Made by a program: the position numbers and the translations under genes. From NCBI RefSeq assembly GCF_013031405.1, contig NZ_WPZY01000002.1:409491-473490 (forward strand): a stretch of 64,000 bases of DNA. The letters are read 5' to 3'. The notes beneath the pieces are model-generated. The model ran no database searches, had not been told where the DNA came from, and saw only the letters and a list, made by a program, of their open reading frames with translations. Of the stretch, positions 8,475-18,000 are shown in pieces. Position 1 is the stretch's first letter. Each line of letters opens with the position of its first letter. The DNA is from Ruegeria sp. HKCCD8929 (lineage in GTDB: Bacteria > Pseudomonadota > Alphaproteobacteria > Rhodobacterales > Rhodobacteraceae).

Positions 8475-9050
8475 CTACTCGATGAATGCTAACCGTTGCT
8501 TTTCCTCGCGGCGCTGGCGTTTCCACTCCAGCACCTCCATGCGAGGCCGCCAATTGTAGCGGGTATCGGCCTGAAGCTGCGACCAGTACAGCTTGCCGCC
8601 ATAGCGCCACGGGTCCAGAACCACTCCTTCGAACATGGAATCGCCCCGGCGGCTGATGATTGCGGTGCTGTGGTCGATCCGGAACGGGTTGTCCGCATTG
8701 GCAATGGCGCGGTGTAGGGTCAGGGTCTGAAAGTTCTCCTGCTTCAGCCGTGCCTCCATATCCTCGGCCCAGTGCCAGCACAGCCCGCGCGGGCGCAGGC
8801 CCCGGTTGACCTTGGTGTTGTGGATCAGCGGCGGGTCGGTGATCTGATACTCCGCCGCCAACTGACTGGTGTAGTCATAGGCAATACGTGCCGCCCGCTC
8901 GGCTTCTTCGGGGTCGATATCTGGGCCCAGCCCGCGAATCTCGGTCGCCAGCCCGGCGACATCCCGCCGATCCACCGTGTCGGGCACCGAGCAGGCGCCA
9001 ACGATCAGGGCCGCCAGCACCGCGAACACGCAAGCGAATGGTTTCTTCAT
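8475..9050 (-). CDS. Lipoprotein with a possible Cys-His-Asp catalytic triad
   Basis: 191 residues. The N-terminus is a lipoprotein signal (MKKPFACVFAVLAALIVGAC) with the lipidated Cys at residue 20. The mature part has RGLCWHWAEDM (C91), FRIDHSTAII (H127) and GVVLDPWRYGGKLYW (D146). This Cys, His, Asp order with a strand after each is reminiscent of transglutaminase-like or papain-like folds, but I do not recognise the family with confidence. It is convergent with the CoA-binding gene, only four bases apart, and lies head-to-tail after hisE on the same strand with about 100 bases between. Confidence 0.72.
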   Translation of the reverse strand: MKKPFACVFAVLAALIVGACSVPDTVDRRDVAGLATEIRGLGPDIDPEEAERAARIAYDYTSQLAAEYQITDPPLIHNTKVNRGLRPRGLCWHWAEDMEARLKQENFQTLTLHRAIANADNPFRIDHSTAIISRRGDSMFEGVVLDPWRYGGKLYWSQLQADTRYNWRPRMEVLEWKRQRREEKQRLAFIE

Positions 9051-9146
9051 CCTTAAAAACCCTCTGGATACCGGGGTGTTCCCGGCGCTTTGACAGCGGA
9101 CTATAGAATGAGCGCGGCGGCTCCGAAACCCATCACGCGCCCGGCG

Positions 9147-9464
9147 TCACCCGCCCGTTCGGCTGGCCTTTTCCGCGATGCCGCTGGTGCCCTGCCTGCG
9201 TGCCAGCTCTGCCAAAACCGCATCCAGCGGCACGTCGCGCGCCGCCAGCATCACCAGCAGGTGGTAAAGCACGTCCGCCGCCTCGGCCGTCAGTTTCTCG
9301 GTGTCGCCCTTCACCGCCTCGATGATCGCCTCGACCGCCTCTTCCCCGAACTTCTCGGCGCACTTTTCGGGCCCCTTGGACAGCAGCTTGGCAGTCCAGC
9401 TCGAGTCCGGGTCCGCGCCCTTGCGATCGGAAATGGTAGCGGCGAGGTCGTGCAGAACGCTCAT
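9147..9464 (-). CDS. hisE: Phosphoribosyl-ATP pyrophosphatase
   Basis: 105 residues. Second step of histidine synthesis: hydrolysis of phosphoribosyl-ATP to phosphoribosyl-AMP and pyrophosphate. The all-alpha MazG-like fold is visible as [26 protein letters not shown] with its metal-binding acidic residues (EKFGEEA) and later [16 protein letters not shown]. The ATG at 9464 overlaps the hisF stop as ATGA, so hisE is translated together with hisF. The C-terminus ([11 protein letters not shown]) is typical. Confidence 0.96.
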   Translation of the reverse strand: MSVLHDLAATISDRKGADPDSSWTAKLLSKGPEKCAEKFGEEAVEAIIEAVKGDTEKLTAEAADVLYHLLVMLAARDVPLDAVLAELARRQGTSGIAEKASRTGG

Positions 9465-10222
9465 GTCAGCCTCATCGGGATGCCTGCGGCGGCCATGTGC
9501 TGTTTGGCCTCCTGAATGGTGTATTCGCCGAAATGAAAGATCGAGGCCGCCAGCACCGCGCTGGCGCCGCCCTTGGTGACACCTTCGACCAGGTGATCCA
9601 GATTTCCGACGCCACCGCTGGCGATCACCGGCACGTCCACCGCGTCGGAAATGGCGCGGGTCAGAGGCAGGTTGAACCCCGCCTTGGTACCGTCCCGGTC
9701 CATCGAGGTCAGCAATATCTCTCCGGCCCCTTTTGCGACGACGGTTCGGGCGAACTCCACCGCGTCGATGCCGGTTGCCTTGCGCCCGCCATGGGTGAAG
9801 ATCTCCCACTTGCCCGGGCTGACGGTCTTGGCATCGATGGCGACCACGATGCACTGGCTGCCAAACTGGTCGGCGGCCTTGGCCACCACATCCGGGTTGG
9901 CCACGGCGGCAGAGTTGAAGCTAACCTTGTCGGCGCCCGCCAGCAGCAGGTTGCGCACATCCTCGCGCAACCGCACGCCACCGCCCACAGTCAGCGGTAC
10001 AAAGCACTGCTCGGCGGTGCGTTGCACCACATCGAACATAGTGCCGCGGTTTTCGTGGGTGGCATGGATATCGAGGAAACAGATCTCATCCGCACCCGCC
10101 GCATCATAGGCCTTGGCCGATTCCACCGGATCGCCCGCATCGCGCAGGCCGACAAAGTTCACGCCCTTGACCACGCGGCCATCGGCGACGTCCAGGCAGG
10201 GGATGATGCGGGTTTTCAGCAT
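9461..10222 (-). CDS. hisF: Imidazole glycerol phosphate synthase, cyclase subunit
   Basis: 253 residues, the usual HisF length. The (beta/alpha)8 barrel shows [15 protein letters not shown] near the N-terminus (catalytic Asp in LDV), TVGGGVR, the second phosphate/catalytic segment [13 protein letters not shown] and [13 protein letters not shown]. It closes the imidazole ring using ammonia channelled from HisH, releasing AICAR to purine synthesis. HisH is encoded about 1.9 kb upstream in a separate his segment. The 3' end overlaps hisE by four bases. Confidence 0.97.
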   Translation of the reverse strand: MLKTRIIPCLDVADGRVVKGVNFVGLRDAGDPVESAKAYDAAGADEICFLDIHATHENRGTMFDVVQRTAEQCFVPLTVGGGVRLREDVRNLLLAGADKVSFNSAAVANPDVVAKAADQFGSQCIVVAIDAKTVSPGKWEIFTHGGRKATGIDAVEFARTVVAKGAGEILLTSMDRDGTKAGFNLPLTRAISDAVDVPVIASGGVGNLDHLVEGVTKGGASAVLAASIFHFGEYTIQEAKQHMAAAGIPMRLT

Positions 10223-10341
10223 GGGCGATCCTCTATTGGTGCCGTCCTAGCGGCAAAGCCCCGCTTATGCCAGAGTTGTGACTGGCGGAAACGTCTCAGT
10301 CGTGGAGATTTAGCGGGAATAATCACAATGGGAGATTTGAC

Positions 10342-10788
10342 ATGCGTGTTCTTCTTTGCGCCGGGCTTTTGACATTCTTGGGCGCTGCCTCTGCCTTGGC
10401 CGATGATCTGATCAAAGTGAAAACGGAAAAATCCGTGGCGGAGGTGATGGATGCGTTGGAGGCCGCGGTCGGCAACGCCGGGGCGACCGTCTTTGCCCGC
10501 GTCGATCACGCGGCTGGTGCGCAAAAGGTTGGAATGGAACTTGGGGACGCGCAGCTGTTGATCTTTGGCAATCCCAAGCTGGGAACGCCGGCCATGCAGG
10601 CCGATCCCTTGGCGGGGCTCTACCTGCCGCTCAAGGTGCTGGCCTATTCGGACGCGGACGGACAGGTCTGGCTCGTCTACGAGGACCCGGCCGAAATGCT
10701 GGATGATGTGGAGATATCCGGCGATGCGCCCGTCCTCGGAAAGATGCAGGGCGCGCTGAAAAAGCTGACGGGCGCCGCCGCGAATTAA
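10342..10788 (+). CDS. Exported DUF302-domain protein
   Basis: 148 residues with a Sec signal peptide (cleavage near ALA|DDLI). The rest fits DUF302: [21 protein letters not shown], then [47 protein letters not shown] and [11 protein letters not shown]. The family folds as a small alpha/beta sandwich of unknown function. It sits between hisF and hisA on the opposite strand, and its stop overlaps the hisA stop tail-to-tail (10785-10788). Confidence 0.88.
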   Translation: MRVLLCAGLLTFLGAASALADDLIKVKTEKSVAEVMDALEAAVGNAGATVFARVDHAAGAQKVGMELGDAQLLIFGNPKLGTPAMQADPLAGLYLPLKVLAYSDADGQVWLVYEDPAEMLDDVEISGDAPVLGKMQGALKKLTGAAAN

Positions 10789-11510
10789 TCGGTCTTGAGG
10801 ATGCGGATTGCCTCGGCCAGATCCAAGGCGCCATCATAAAGCGCACGGCCCGAGATCGCGCCATCGAGGTCCGCGCCGCAATCGCGCAAGGCGATCAGGT
10901 CGGTCAGGGAGCTGACGCCGCCCGATGCGATGACCGGGATCGAGACGGCGCGGGCCAGGTCGGCGGTGGCCTCAACGTTTGGGCCCTGCATCGCGCCGTC
11001 GCGGTTGATGTCGGTGTAGATGATGGCGGCGACACCCGCATCCTCGAAGCTGCGGGCCAGATCTGTGACATGCACATCGGTCTCTTCGGCCCAGCCCTTG
11101 GTGGCGACCATGCCGCCCCGCGCGTCGATGCCCACAGCGACCTTGCCCGGGAAGGCTTTGGCCGCTTCGCGTACCAGGCTGGGGTTCTCGACCGCCACAG
11201 TGCCCAGAATCACCCGAGCCAGCCCCTTGTCCAGCCACCGCTCAATCGTTGCCATGTCGCGGATGCCGCCGCCGAGTTGGGCGGGTACGTTGCAGGCCTT
11301 GAGGATTGCTTCGACCGGGGCGGCGTTCACCGGCTCACCGGCAAAGGCACCGTTCAGGTCGACCAGATGCAGCCATTCGCAGCCTGCTTCAACAAACGCC
11401 TTGGCCTGGGCCGCCGGATCCTCGTTGAACACGGTGGCCTTGTCCATCTCGCCACGCAAAAGGCGCACGGCCTGGCCGTCTTTGAGGTCGATGGCGGGAT
11501 AGAGGATCAT
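10785..11510 (-). CDS. hisA: Phosphoribosylformimino-5-aminoimidazole carboxamide ribotide isomerase
   Basis: 241 residues. Start ATG at 11510 gives [20 protein letters not shown], the canonical HisA N-terminus; an upstream in-frame ATG would add an unlikely leader. Barrel signatures are [39 protein letters not shown] and [13 protein letters not shown]. It performs the Amadori-type isomerisation that feeds HisF/HisH. It is flanked on both sides by genes on the other strand, so it is probably transcribed alone here. Confidence 0.96.
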   Translation of the reverse strand: MILYPAIDLKDGQAVRLLRGEMDKATVFNEDPAAQAKAFVEAGCEWLHLVDLNGAFAGEPVNAAPVEAILKACNVPAQLGGGIRDMATIERWLDKGLARVILGTVAVENPSLVREAAKAFPGKVAVGIDARGGMVATKGWAEETDVHVTDLARSFEDAGVAAIIYTDINRDGAMQGPNVEATADLARAVSIPVIASGGVSSLTDLIALRDCGADLDGAISGRALYDGALDLAEAIRILKTD

Positions 11511-11644
11511 GATATGCGCAACCTTCTGCTGGATTTGACGCGCGATATGGCACGAGAGGGGCAGGGGATGCAACGCGACCCTAAGTCATGCTTGCCTGTC
11601 ACCCCGGCCACGCGCCACAGTGCGGCAAAACGGGAGGTTTTGTG

Positions 11645-12031
11645 ATGAAACGAATGATTCTGGCAGCAGCGATGGGGCTGGGTATTGCTGGGACGGCCAT
11701 GGCCGATCCGGTGCTTGGCACCTGGAAGACGCAACCCGACGATGGGTCCTACGCACATATCGAAATGCAGAAATGTGGCGCGGCGGTCTGCGGCAAGATT
11801 GCCCGCACCTTCAACGATGGGGGCGAGTATAAATCACCGAACATCGGAAAAACGCTGGTGATCGACATGGTGCCCAATGGTGACGGCAGCTATGCCGGTA
11901 AGGTCTGGCGCCCCTCCAATGACAAGATTTACATCGGAAAGATGAATCTGAGCGGCGACAGTCTGGCGTTGCGCGGATGCGTCGCCGGCGGCCTGATCTG
12001 TTCAAAACAGAACTGGAGCCGAGTGAAGTAG
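11645..12031 (+). CDS. Exported DUF2147-family protein
   Basis: 128 residues from ATG 11645, preceded by GGGAGG; an upstream in-frame start lacks such a site. Signal peptide MKRMILAAAMGLGIAGTAMA, then a lipocalin-like DUF2147 domain: PVLGTWKTQPDDGSYAHIEMQKCG, KIARTFNDGG, then KVWRPSNDKIYIGKMNLSGDSLALRGCV and the terminal CSKQNWSRV. Four or more Cys suggest disulfides in the periplasm. Function unknown. It separates hisA from hisH on the opposite strand. Confidence 0.85.
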   Translation: MKRMILAAAMGLGIAGTAMADPVLGTWKTQPDDGSYAHIEMQKCGAAVCGKIARTFNDGGEYKSPNIGKTLVIDMVPNGDGSYAGKVWRPSNDKIYIGKMNLSGDSLALRGCVAGGLICSKQNWSRVK

Positions 12032-12061
12032 GCGAGCTCGGGCGTCCGCAACGAACGGCAT

Positions 12062-12087
12062 GGCAGGCCCTCGGGGCCTGCCTTTTT
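12062..12087 (+). terminator. Rho-independent terminator of the DUF2147 gene
   Basis: Arms GGCAGGCCC and GGGCCTGCC with a short loop, followed by five T on the plus strand. Its T tract touches the stop codon of hisH on the other strand. No T tract is seen on the minus strand, so it serves the plus transcript. Confidence 0.87.
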
Positions 12088-12725
12088 CATGGGGTCCAGG
12101 TGAGGAAGTTGCCGATCAGACGCAGGCCCACATCCTGACTCTTCTCGGGGTGAAACTGCATCCCCACCATCGTGTCCCGCCCGATCACCGCTGTCACCGG
12201 CCCGCCATATTCCACATGCGCCAGCCGTTCTGCCGGATTGGCGACGCGGAACTGGTAAGAGTGCACGAAATAGGTGTGATCGCCGGTTTTTACTCCGGCA
12301 AAGACCGGGTGATCGCTCTCGATCACCAGATCGTTCCAGCCCATATGCGGCACTTTCAGCGTACTGTCTTCGGGCTCGATCCGAACCACATCGCCCGCGA
12401 CCCAGCCTAAACCGGTGGTTTCCTCATACTCATGGCCGGTTGTTGCCATAAGCTGCATGCCAACGCAGATGCCCAGAAACGGGCGGCCCTTCTGCTCGAC
12501 CGCCTCGACCATGGCGTCATAAATGCCCTTATGCCCGCGCAGTTCGGCGGCACAGGCAGGGAAGGCGCCGTCGCCGGGTAGCACCAGACGGTCGGCGCGG
12601 GCGACCACGTCGGCGTCCGAGGTCACCACGACCTCGCCCGCATCCACCTCCTGCGCCATGCGCTGGAACGCCTTTTCGGCGGAGTGCAGGTTACCGCTTT
12701 CATAGTCGATGATGGCGGTCAGCAT
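12087..12725 (-). CDS. hisH: Imidazole glycerol phosphate synthase, glutaminase subunit
   Basis: 212 residues. Class I glutamine amidotransferase supplying ammonia to HisF. The oxyanion region is LVLPGDGAF, the nucleophile C87 is in LGICVGMQ, and the His/Glu partners are H192 and E194 in GMQFHPEKSQD. It follows hisB on the minus strand with about 50 bases between, so hisB-hisH form one unit separated from hisA and hisF-hisE by genes on the other strand. Confidence 0.96.
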   Translation of the reverse strand: MLTAIIDYESGNLHSAEKAFQRMAQEVDAGEVVVTSDADVVARADRLVLPGDGAFPACAAELRGHKGIYDAMVEAVEQKGRPFLGICVGMQLMATTGHEYEETTGLGWVAGDVVRIEPEDSTLKVPHMGWNDLVIESDHPVFAGVKTGDHTYFVHSYQFRVANPAERLAHVEYGGPVTAVIGRDTMVGMQFHPEKSQDVGLRLIGNFLTWTP

Positions 12726-12779
12726 GTGATCCCCTCTGCGCGGCTCGTCGAAAAACCGGTTCCCATTTTTGGGCTGTGC

Positions 12780-13367
12780 CTACAGCGCGCCCTTGGTCGA
12801 CGGGATCGCATCCGCCTTGCGCGGGTCGGTCTCGACCGCCAGCCGCAGGGCGCGGGCGACGGCCTTGAACGCGGCCTCGGCAATGTGGTGGCTGTTGAAC
12901 CCGTGCAACTGGTCCACATGCAGCGTGATGCCGCCATGGGTGCTGAGCGCCTGAAAGAACTCGCGCACCAGCTCGGTGTCGAAACTGCCGATCTTCTGCG
13001 TGGGCAGGTCCACGTTCCACACCAGAAACGGACGCCCCGACAGATCCAGCGCACAACGCACCTGTGTGTCGTCCATGGGCAAGTGGCACTCGCCATAGCG
13101 GCGGATGCCCGTCTTGTCGCCCAAAGCGGCGGTCAGGGCCTGCCCCAGCGTGATGCCCGTATCCTCGACCGTGTGGTGGTCATCGATGTGATAATCGCCT
13201 TGCGCACGGATGGTCATGTCGATCAGCGAATGGCGCGCCAGTTGGTCCAGCATGTGATCGAAGAAGCCGACCCCGGTCTGGTTGTCATAAACCCCGGTTC
13301 CGTCGAGATTGACCTCGACCGAGATATCGGTCTCGGCGGTCTTGCGGCTGATGGTGGCGCGGCGCAT
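12780..13367 (-). CDS. hisB: Imidazoleglycerol-phosphate dehydratase
   Basis: 195 residues. The ATG at 13367 is chosen because AGAGGA sits seven bases ahead; a TTG two codons upstream is also open. Signatures of the manganese-dependent dehydratase are [30 protein letters not shown] [15 protein letters not shown], and the C-terminal [20 protein letters not shown]. It is monofunctional (dehydratase only), as in most alphaproteobacteria. It is the first gene of the leftward his genes in this window. Confidence 0.96.
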   Translation of the reverse strand: MRRATISRKTAETDISVEVNLDGTGVYDNQTGVGFFDHMLDQLARHSLIDMTIRAQGDYHIDDHHTVEDTGITLGQALTAALGDKTGIRRYGECHLPMDDTQVRCALDLSGRPFLVWNVDLPTQKIGSFDTELVREFFQALSTHGGITLHVDQLHGFNSHHIAEAAFKAVARALRLAVETDPRKADAIPSTKGAL

Positions 13368-13540
13368 GGGCAAATCCTCTTGATACCGGAGGGCTTATAG
13401 GCATGGGGCACGACGGATTTCCAGCCCGCGTGCAGCACGCGCGGCGATGTGTTGCGCCAAAATCAGGGGATTGCACCCGCTGGGCCCCCATGCCAGCTTT
13501 GGCGCCAGATCATCGGCTCAATCAACTGGACCCTCCCGGC

Positions 13541-13780
13541 ATGACCACCTGCGTTTTCATCCAGATCCGCTGCAAACCCGGCACGACCTATAAGGTGGCC
13601 GAAGAGATCGCACTGCGCGAGATCCATTCCGAACTGTATTCGACCAGCGGCGAATACGACTTGCTGATGAAACTCTACGTCCCCGAAGGCGAGGATGTGG
13701 GGCACTACATCAACGAGCACCTGTTGATCATTCCGAACATCGAACGGTCGCTGACCACCATGACTTTCAAGGCGTTCTGA
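13541..13780 (+). CDS. Stand-alone Lrp/AsnC ligand-binding (RAM) domain protein
   Basis: 79 residues: MTTCVFIQIRCKPGTTYKVA, then ALREIHSELYSTSGEYDLLMKLYV and INEHLLIIPNIERSLTTMTF. This is the alpha/beta effector-binding domain of Lrp/AsnC regulators without the N-terminal helix-turn-helix. Such proteins bind amino acids and can modulate full-length Lrp homologues by mixed oligomers. It is divergent from hisB, but a link to histidine synthesis is only suggested by position. The Shine-Dalgarno sequence is weak. Confidence 0.87.
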   Translation: MTTCVFIQIRCKPGTTYKVAEEIALREIHSELYSTSGEYDLLMKLYVPEGEDVGHYINEHLLIIPNIERSLTTMTFKAF

Positions 13781-13786
13781 TCCGCG

Positions 13787-14389
13787 TCAAACCGTAAGGT
13801 CAGCCGATGGCGCCGCCGCGCCTGGGAGCGCGGTCAGCCCGCTGTTCAGCGACTGACGGTCGCTCAGTCCGGCGCACAGATATTGGCGCAGTCCGAACAG
13901 CAGCGACAATGGCATCGCTAGCGACAGCAAGGGGTTGGCGTCCACAAATGCCGACCAGATGATGCCGGTGCCACTCGCGGCCAGCAGGACGGCGGAATAG
14001 ATCAACGTCTGTCTCCGTGTTTCGGTGCGGCATGCGAGAAATCCGTTCGGCGCGAATAGGGTAAGCGCCAGTCCGATCAAAAACACGCTGCTCAGAACGG
14101 CGGTGTCCACGTTCTGGACAAGCAACTGAGCTTGATGGGGCATGTCCAGCAGGAACAAACCCTCGATCAGCGGAGTGATTCCCACTGTAAATACGTTGAT
14201 GCCCAGAAGGATCGGATGCGGGTCCAAGATACGCTTGACGTATGTGGCACAGACAAACCCCGCCAGGATTGCTCCGATCCAGCCCGCCAGGCGCAAATCG
14301 CCTGTTGCCTGAGACAATATCAGGAAAGACAGCCCGGGCAGGTTTTCGAAAATGCCCAATAGCAACCTTTTCTGCTGTGTGCCTGGCAT
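13787..14389 (-). CDS. Integral membrane protein of unknown function
   Basis: 200 residues with about five to six hydrophobic segments (for example SFLILSQATG, GAILAGFVCATYV, ILLGINVFTVGITPLIEGLFLL, SSVFLIGLALTLFAP, IYSAVLLAASGTGIIW and LLSLAMPLSLLFGLRQYL). No catalytic or binding motif is recognised. It is convergent with the RAM-domain gene. A perfect palindrome lies 13 to 33 bases upstream of its start codon (14402-14422), which may control it. Confidence 0.6.
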   Translation of the reverse strand: MPGTQQKRLLLGIFENLPGLSFLILSQATGDLRLAGWIGAILAGFVCATYVKRILDPHPILLGINVFTVGITPLIEGLFLLDMPHQAQLLVQNVDTAVLSSVFLIGLALTLFAPNGFLACRTETRRQTLIYSAVLLAASGTGIIWSAFVDANPLLSLAMPLSLLFGLRQYLCAGLSDRQSLNSGLTALPGAAAPSADLTV

Positions 14390-14401
14390 TGCCCGAACCC
14401 T

Positions 14402-14422
14402 CCAATAGCCTCAGGCTATTGG
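14402..14422. promoter_or_regulatory. Perfect palindrome upstream of the membrane-protein gene
   Basis: Nine-base arms CCAATAGCC and GGCTATTGG flank TCA. No T tract follows on either strand, so an operator or 5' UTR hairpin is more likely than a terminator. Confidence 0.45.
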
Positions 14423-14504
14423 GTGTGCATCACGGCCCACGCGTCAAGACCTGTGCGGCCTCTTCGGAACTCAGTGGTCCACTTAGATTGTTTCCTTGAG
14501 ATAT

Positions 14505-14579
14505 TGGAGCGGGCGATGAGATTCGAACTCACGACCCTTACCTTGGCAAGGTAATGCTCTACCCCTGAGCTACGCCCGC
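14505..14579 (-). tRNA. tRNA-Gly (anticodon GCC), copy 1
   Basis: Minus strand: acceptor arms GCGGGCG/CGCCCGC, D-loop CTCAGGGGTAGAGC, anticodon loop TTGCCAA, TΨC loop GTTCGAATC and an encoded CCA. 75 bases. Identical to the neighbouring copy. Confidence 0.97.
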
Positions 14580-14610
14580 ATCCATTGGCCATCGGCCTGA
14601 TATCTCAACC

Positions 14611-14685
14611 TGGAGCGGGCGATGAGATTCGAACTCACGACCCTTACCTTGGCAAGGTAATGCTCTACCCCTGAGCTACGCCCGC
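14611..14685 (-). tRNA. tRNA-Gly (anticodon GCC), copy 2
   Basis: Same sequence as the copy at 14505-14579, including the encoded CCA, with a 31-base spacer. Transcription is leftward, so this copy comes first in a shared precursor. Confidence 0.97.
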
Positions 14686-14836
14686 CCGGTTGAGTGAGGC
14701 GTGAAGTATAAATTCTGGCGGAAAGCTGCAAGAGGAAAAACGCCACATCGGGAAAAAATCTTTGCCGCGACGGAAAACCAATGCCCGCCCGTTGAAGGAT
14801 CAGACCGGACAAAAATAGCTTTGGCGGAGGTGAGGG

Positions 14837-14986
14837 ATGCCCGGGGTTGAAACCGTAAAATCGACACTGCTTGCGGGCTTGATCGTGATCGCCGCGTTGG
14901 CGGTTTGTGATGGCAGCAAAACGGTCGAGGCGCAGCCGATGGTGACGCCTGTTCCGACCGTTATGACCCACATACTGGCCGGTTGA
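14837..14986 (+). CDS. 49-residue single-pass membrane or secreted peptide
   Basis: Reads MPGVETVKSTLLAGLIVIAA followed by LAVCDGSKTVEAQPMVTPVPTVMTHILAG. A strong GGAGGTGAGG ribosome site lies just ahead and a terminator follows the stop directly, so the unit looks like a complete small gene. One hydrophobic segment (residues about 10-24) is followed by a short Pro/Val-rich tail. I do not recognise the product. It lies alone between the tRNA-Gly pair and pyc. Confidence 0.58.
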   Translation: MPGVETVKSTLLAGLIVIAALAVCDGSKTVEAQPMVTPVPTVMTHILAG

Positions 14987-14989
14987 ACG

Positions 14990-15023
14990 AAAACGGGCGG
15001 AGCTGCAAGGCCCCACCCGTTTT
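14990..15023. terminator. Bidirectional terminator between the small ORF and pyc
   Basis: Arms AAAACGGG and CCCGTTTT enclose a GC-rich centre, so either strand ends in four T after a stable stem. It can serve the small plus-strand gene and the leftward pyc transcript. Confidence 0.78.
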
Positions 15024-15046
15024 GTCATGCCGCTTTGTGGCTGAGC

Positions 15047-18000
15047 CTATTCCAACTCCACCAGCAGGTCCTTTGCGTCGATCTGGCCACCGGGTTGCAC
15101 ATGCACGGCCTTGACGGTGGCATCGCGCTCGGCGTGGATGCCGGTTTCCATCTTCATCGCCTCGATGGTCAGCAGCAGGTCGCCTTCCTTGACCTCTTGT
15201 CCAGCGCCAGCGGCAATGGTCGCCACGACCCCCGGCATCGGCGCGCCGATGTGATTGGCATTGCCCGCTTCGGCCTTGGGCCGCTGCACGGTCGAGGACT
15301 TGACCAGGCGGTTCGGCACCCGAATTACACGCGGCTGGCCGTTGAGTTCAAAGAACACCTTGACCTCACCCTTCTCGTCCGTCTCGCCGATGGCCTGGCA
15401 GCGGATTTCCAGCGTCTTGCCGGGGTCGATCTCGGCCGTGATCTCCTCACCCGGCTCCATACCGTAGAAGAAGGTGCGCGTGGGCAAGGTGCGGACCGGG
15501 CCATAAGTGCGGTGACGGCCCATGTAGTCGAGGAAAACCTTGGGATACATCAGGTAGCCGTTCAGGTCCTCGTCATCGACCTCCTTGCCTTCGAGCTGTT
15601 TCGACAGATCGGCGCGGGTGGCCTCCAGATCGACCGCATCGACATGTTTGCCCGGACGCTCGGTGTTGGGTACCTCACCCTTGAGCACCTTGCCGACGAT
15701 GCTGTCGGGGAACCCGCCCGGAGGCTGGCCCAGATTGCCGCGCATCATGTCGATGACCGAGTCGGGGAAGGCCACTTCGGTGCCCGGGTCCTCGACCTGC
15801 TCGCGGGTCAGGCCCTGGCTGACCATCATCAGCGCCATGTCGCCGACCACTTTCGAGGACGGTGTCACCTTGACGATATCGCCGAACATCCGGTTCACGT
15901 CGGCATACATCTGCGCCACCTCGTGCCAGCGCTCCTCCAGCCCCAGTGAACGCGCCTGAGCCTTGAGGTTGGTGAACTGACCACCGGGCATTTCGTGCAG
16001 ATAGACCTCGGATGCCGGGGCTTGCAGACCGCTCTCGAACGCCGCGTACTGGCCGCGCACGGCTTCGAAATAATCGCTGATCTCGCGGATCGCCTTGATA
16101 TCCAGCCCGGTGTCGCGGTCGGTATGGCGCAGCGCCTCGACCACGGTACCCAGCGTCGCCTGGCTGGTGTTGCCCGAGAAGCTGTCCATCGCGCAATCGA
16201 CCGCATCCACGCCCGCTTCCGAGGCGGCGAGGATGGTGGCGCAGGCGACACCGGCCGTGTCATGGGTGTGGAAGTGGATCGGCAGGCCCACCTCTTCCTT
16301 CAGCACCCGGATCAGCGCCCGCGCGGCGGCCGGTTTCAGCAGCCCGGCCATGTCCTTGAGGCCCAGAACATGCGCACCCGCATCGCGCAGCTCCTTCGCC
16401 ATGCCGACATAGTATTTCAGGTCGTACTTGGCCCGGTCCGGATCGAGAATGTCGCCGGTATAACAGACGGTGCCCTCGCAGATCTTACCGTTGTCGACGA
16501 CGGCATCCATCGCCACGCGCATGTTCTCGACCCAGTTGAGCGAGTCGAAGACGCGGAACACGTCGATATTCTGCGAGGCCTGGCGCACGAACTCCCGCAC
16601 CACATTGTCGGGGTAGTTGGTGTAACCCACGCCGTTCGAGCCCCGCAGCAGCATCTGGGTCATCAGATTCGGCATCGCCTCGCGCAGATCGCGCAAGCGT
16701 TGCCAGGGGCATTCCTGCAGGAAGCGATAGGCGACGTCGAACGTCGCGCCGCCCCAGCATTCCACCGAGAACAGCTGCGGCAGGTTGGCGGCATAGCTCG
16801 GCGCCACCTTGATCATGTCGATCGAGCGCATCCGGGTGGCCAGCAGCGACTGGTGCCCGTCGCGCATGGTTGTGTCGGTGATCAGAAGTTGCCGCTGCGC
16901 CTTCATCCAGTCGGCCACCGCCTGCGGGCCTTTTTGTTCCAGCAGGTTGCGGGTGCCCATCATCGGTTCGGCCTTCTGCGCCGGCGCCTTCGCCTCTTTC
17001 AGGTCGGCCCGGGGCAGGGGGCGGTCCTTGGTCTCGGGATGCCCGTTCACGGTGATGTCCGCGATGTAGGTCAGCACCTTGGTGCCCCGGTCGCGGCGGC
17101 GCTTGAAGGTAAACAGATCCGGTGTCGTGTCGATGAACTTGGTGGTGTATTCGTTCGACAAAAACGTGGGATGTTTCAGCAGGTTGATGACAAAGTCGAT
17201 ATTTGTGCTGACACCCCGGATACGGAACTCGCGCAGTGCCCGGTCCATGCGGGCAATCGCCATGTCCGGCGTCGGCGCCCAAGCGGTGACCTTGGTCAAG
17301 AGCGAGTCGTAATACCGCGTAATCACGCCCCCCGCATAAGCTGTGCCGCCATCCAGCCGGATACCCATGCCGGTGGCCGAGCGATAGGCGGTGATGCGGC
17401 CATAATCGGGGATGAAATTGTTCTGCGGGTCCTCGGTAGTGATGCGGGTTTGCAGCGCGTGGCCGTTGAGCCGAATTTCATCCTGCGACACCTTACCGGT
17501 CGCCTCCGCAATCGTCTTGCCTTCGGCGATCAGGATCTGCGAGCGCACGATGTCAATGCCGGTCACCTCTTCGGTGACGGTATGCTCCACCTGCACCCGA
17601 GGGTTCACCTCGATGAAGTAGAACTTGCCCGACTCCATATCCATCAGGAACTCGACCGTGCCCGCGCATTCATAGTTCACATGGGCGCAGATCTTGCGGC
17701 CCAGTTCACAGATCTCGGCACGCTGCTCCTCGGTCAGGTACGGCGCGGGCGCCCGTTCCACCACTTTCTGGTTGCGGCGCTGGACCGAACAATCACGCTC
17801 ATAGAGGTGATAGATCTCACCATGCTTGTCGCCCAGAATCTGCACTTCGACATGGCGGGCGCGGGTGATCATCTTTTCCAGATACCCCTCGCCATTGCCA
17901 AACGCGGCCTCGGCCTCACGGCGGCCTTCCAGGACCTTCTCTTCCAGTTCGTCTTCCGAATTGATCGGGCGCATACCCCGACCACCGCCACCCCAGGACG

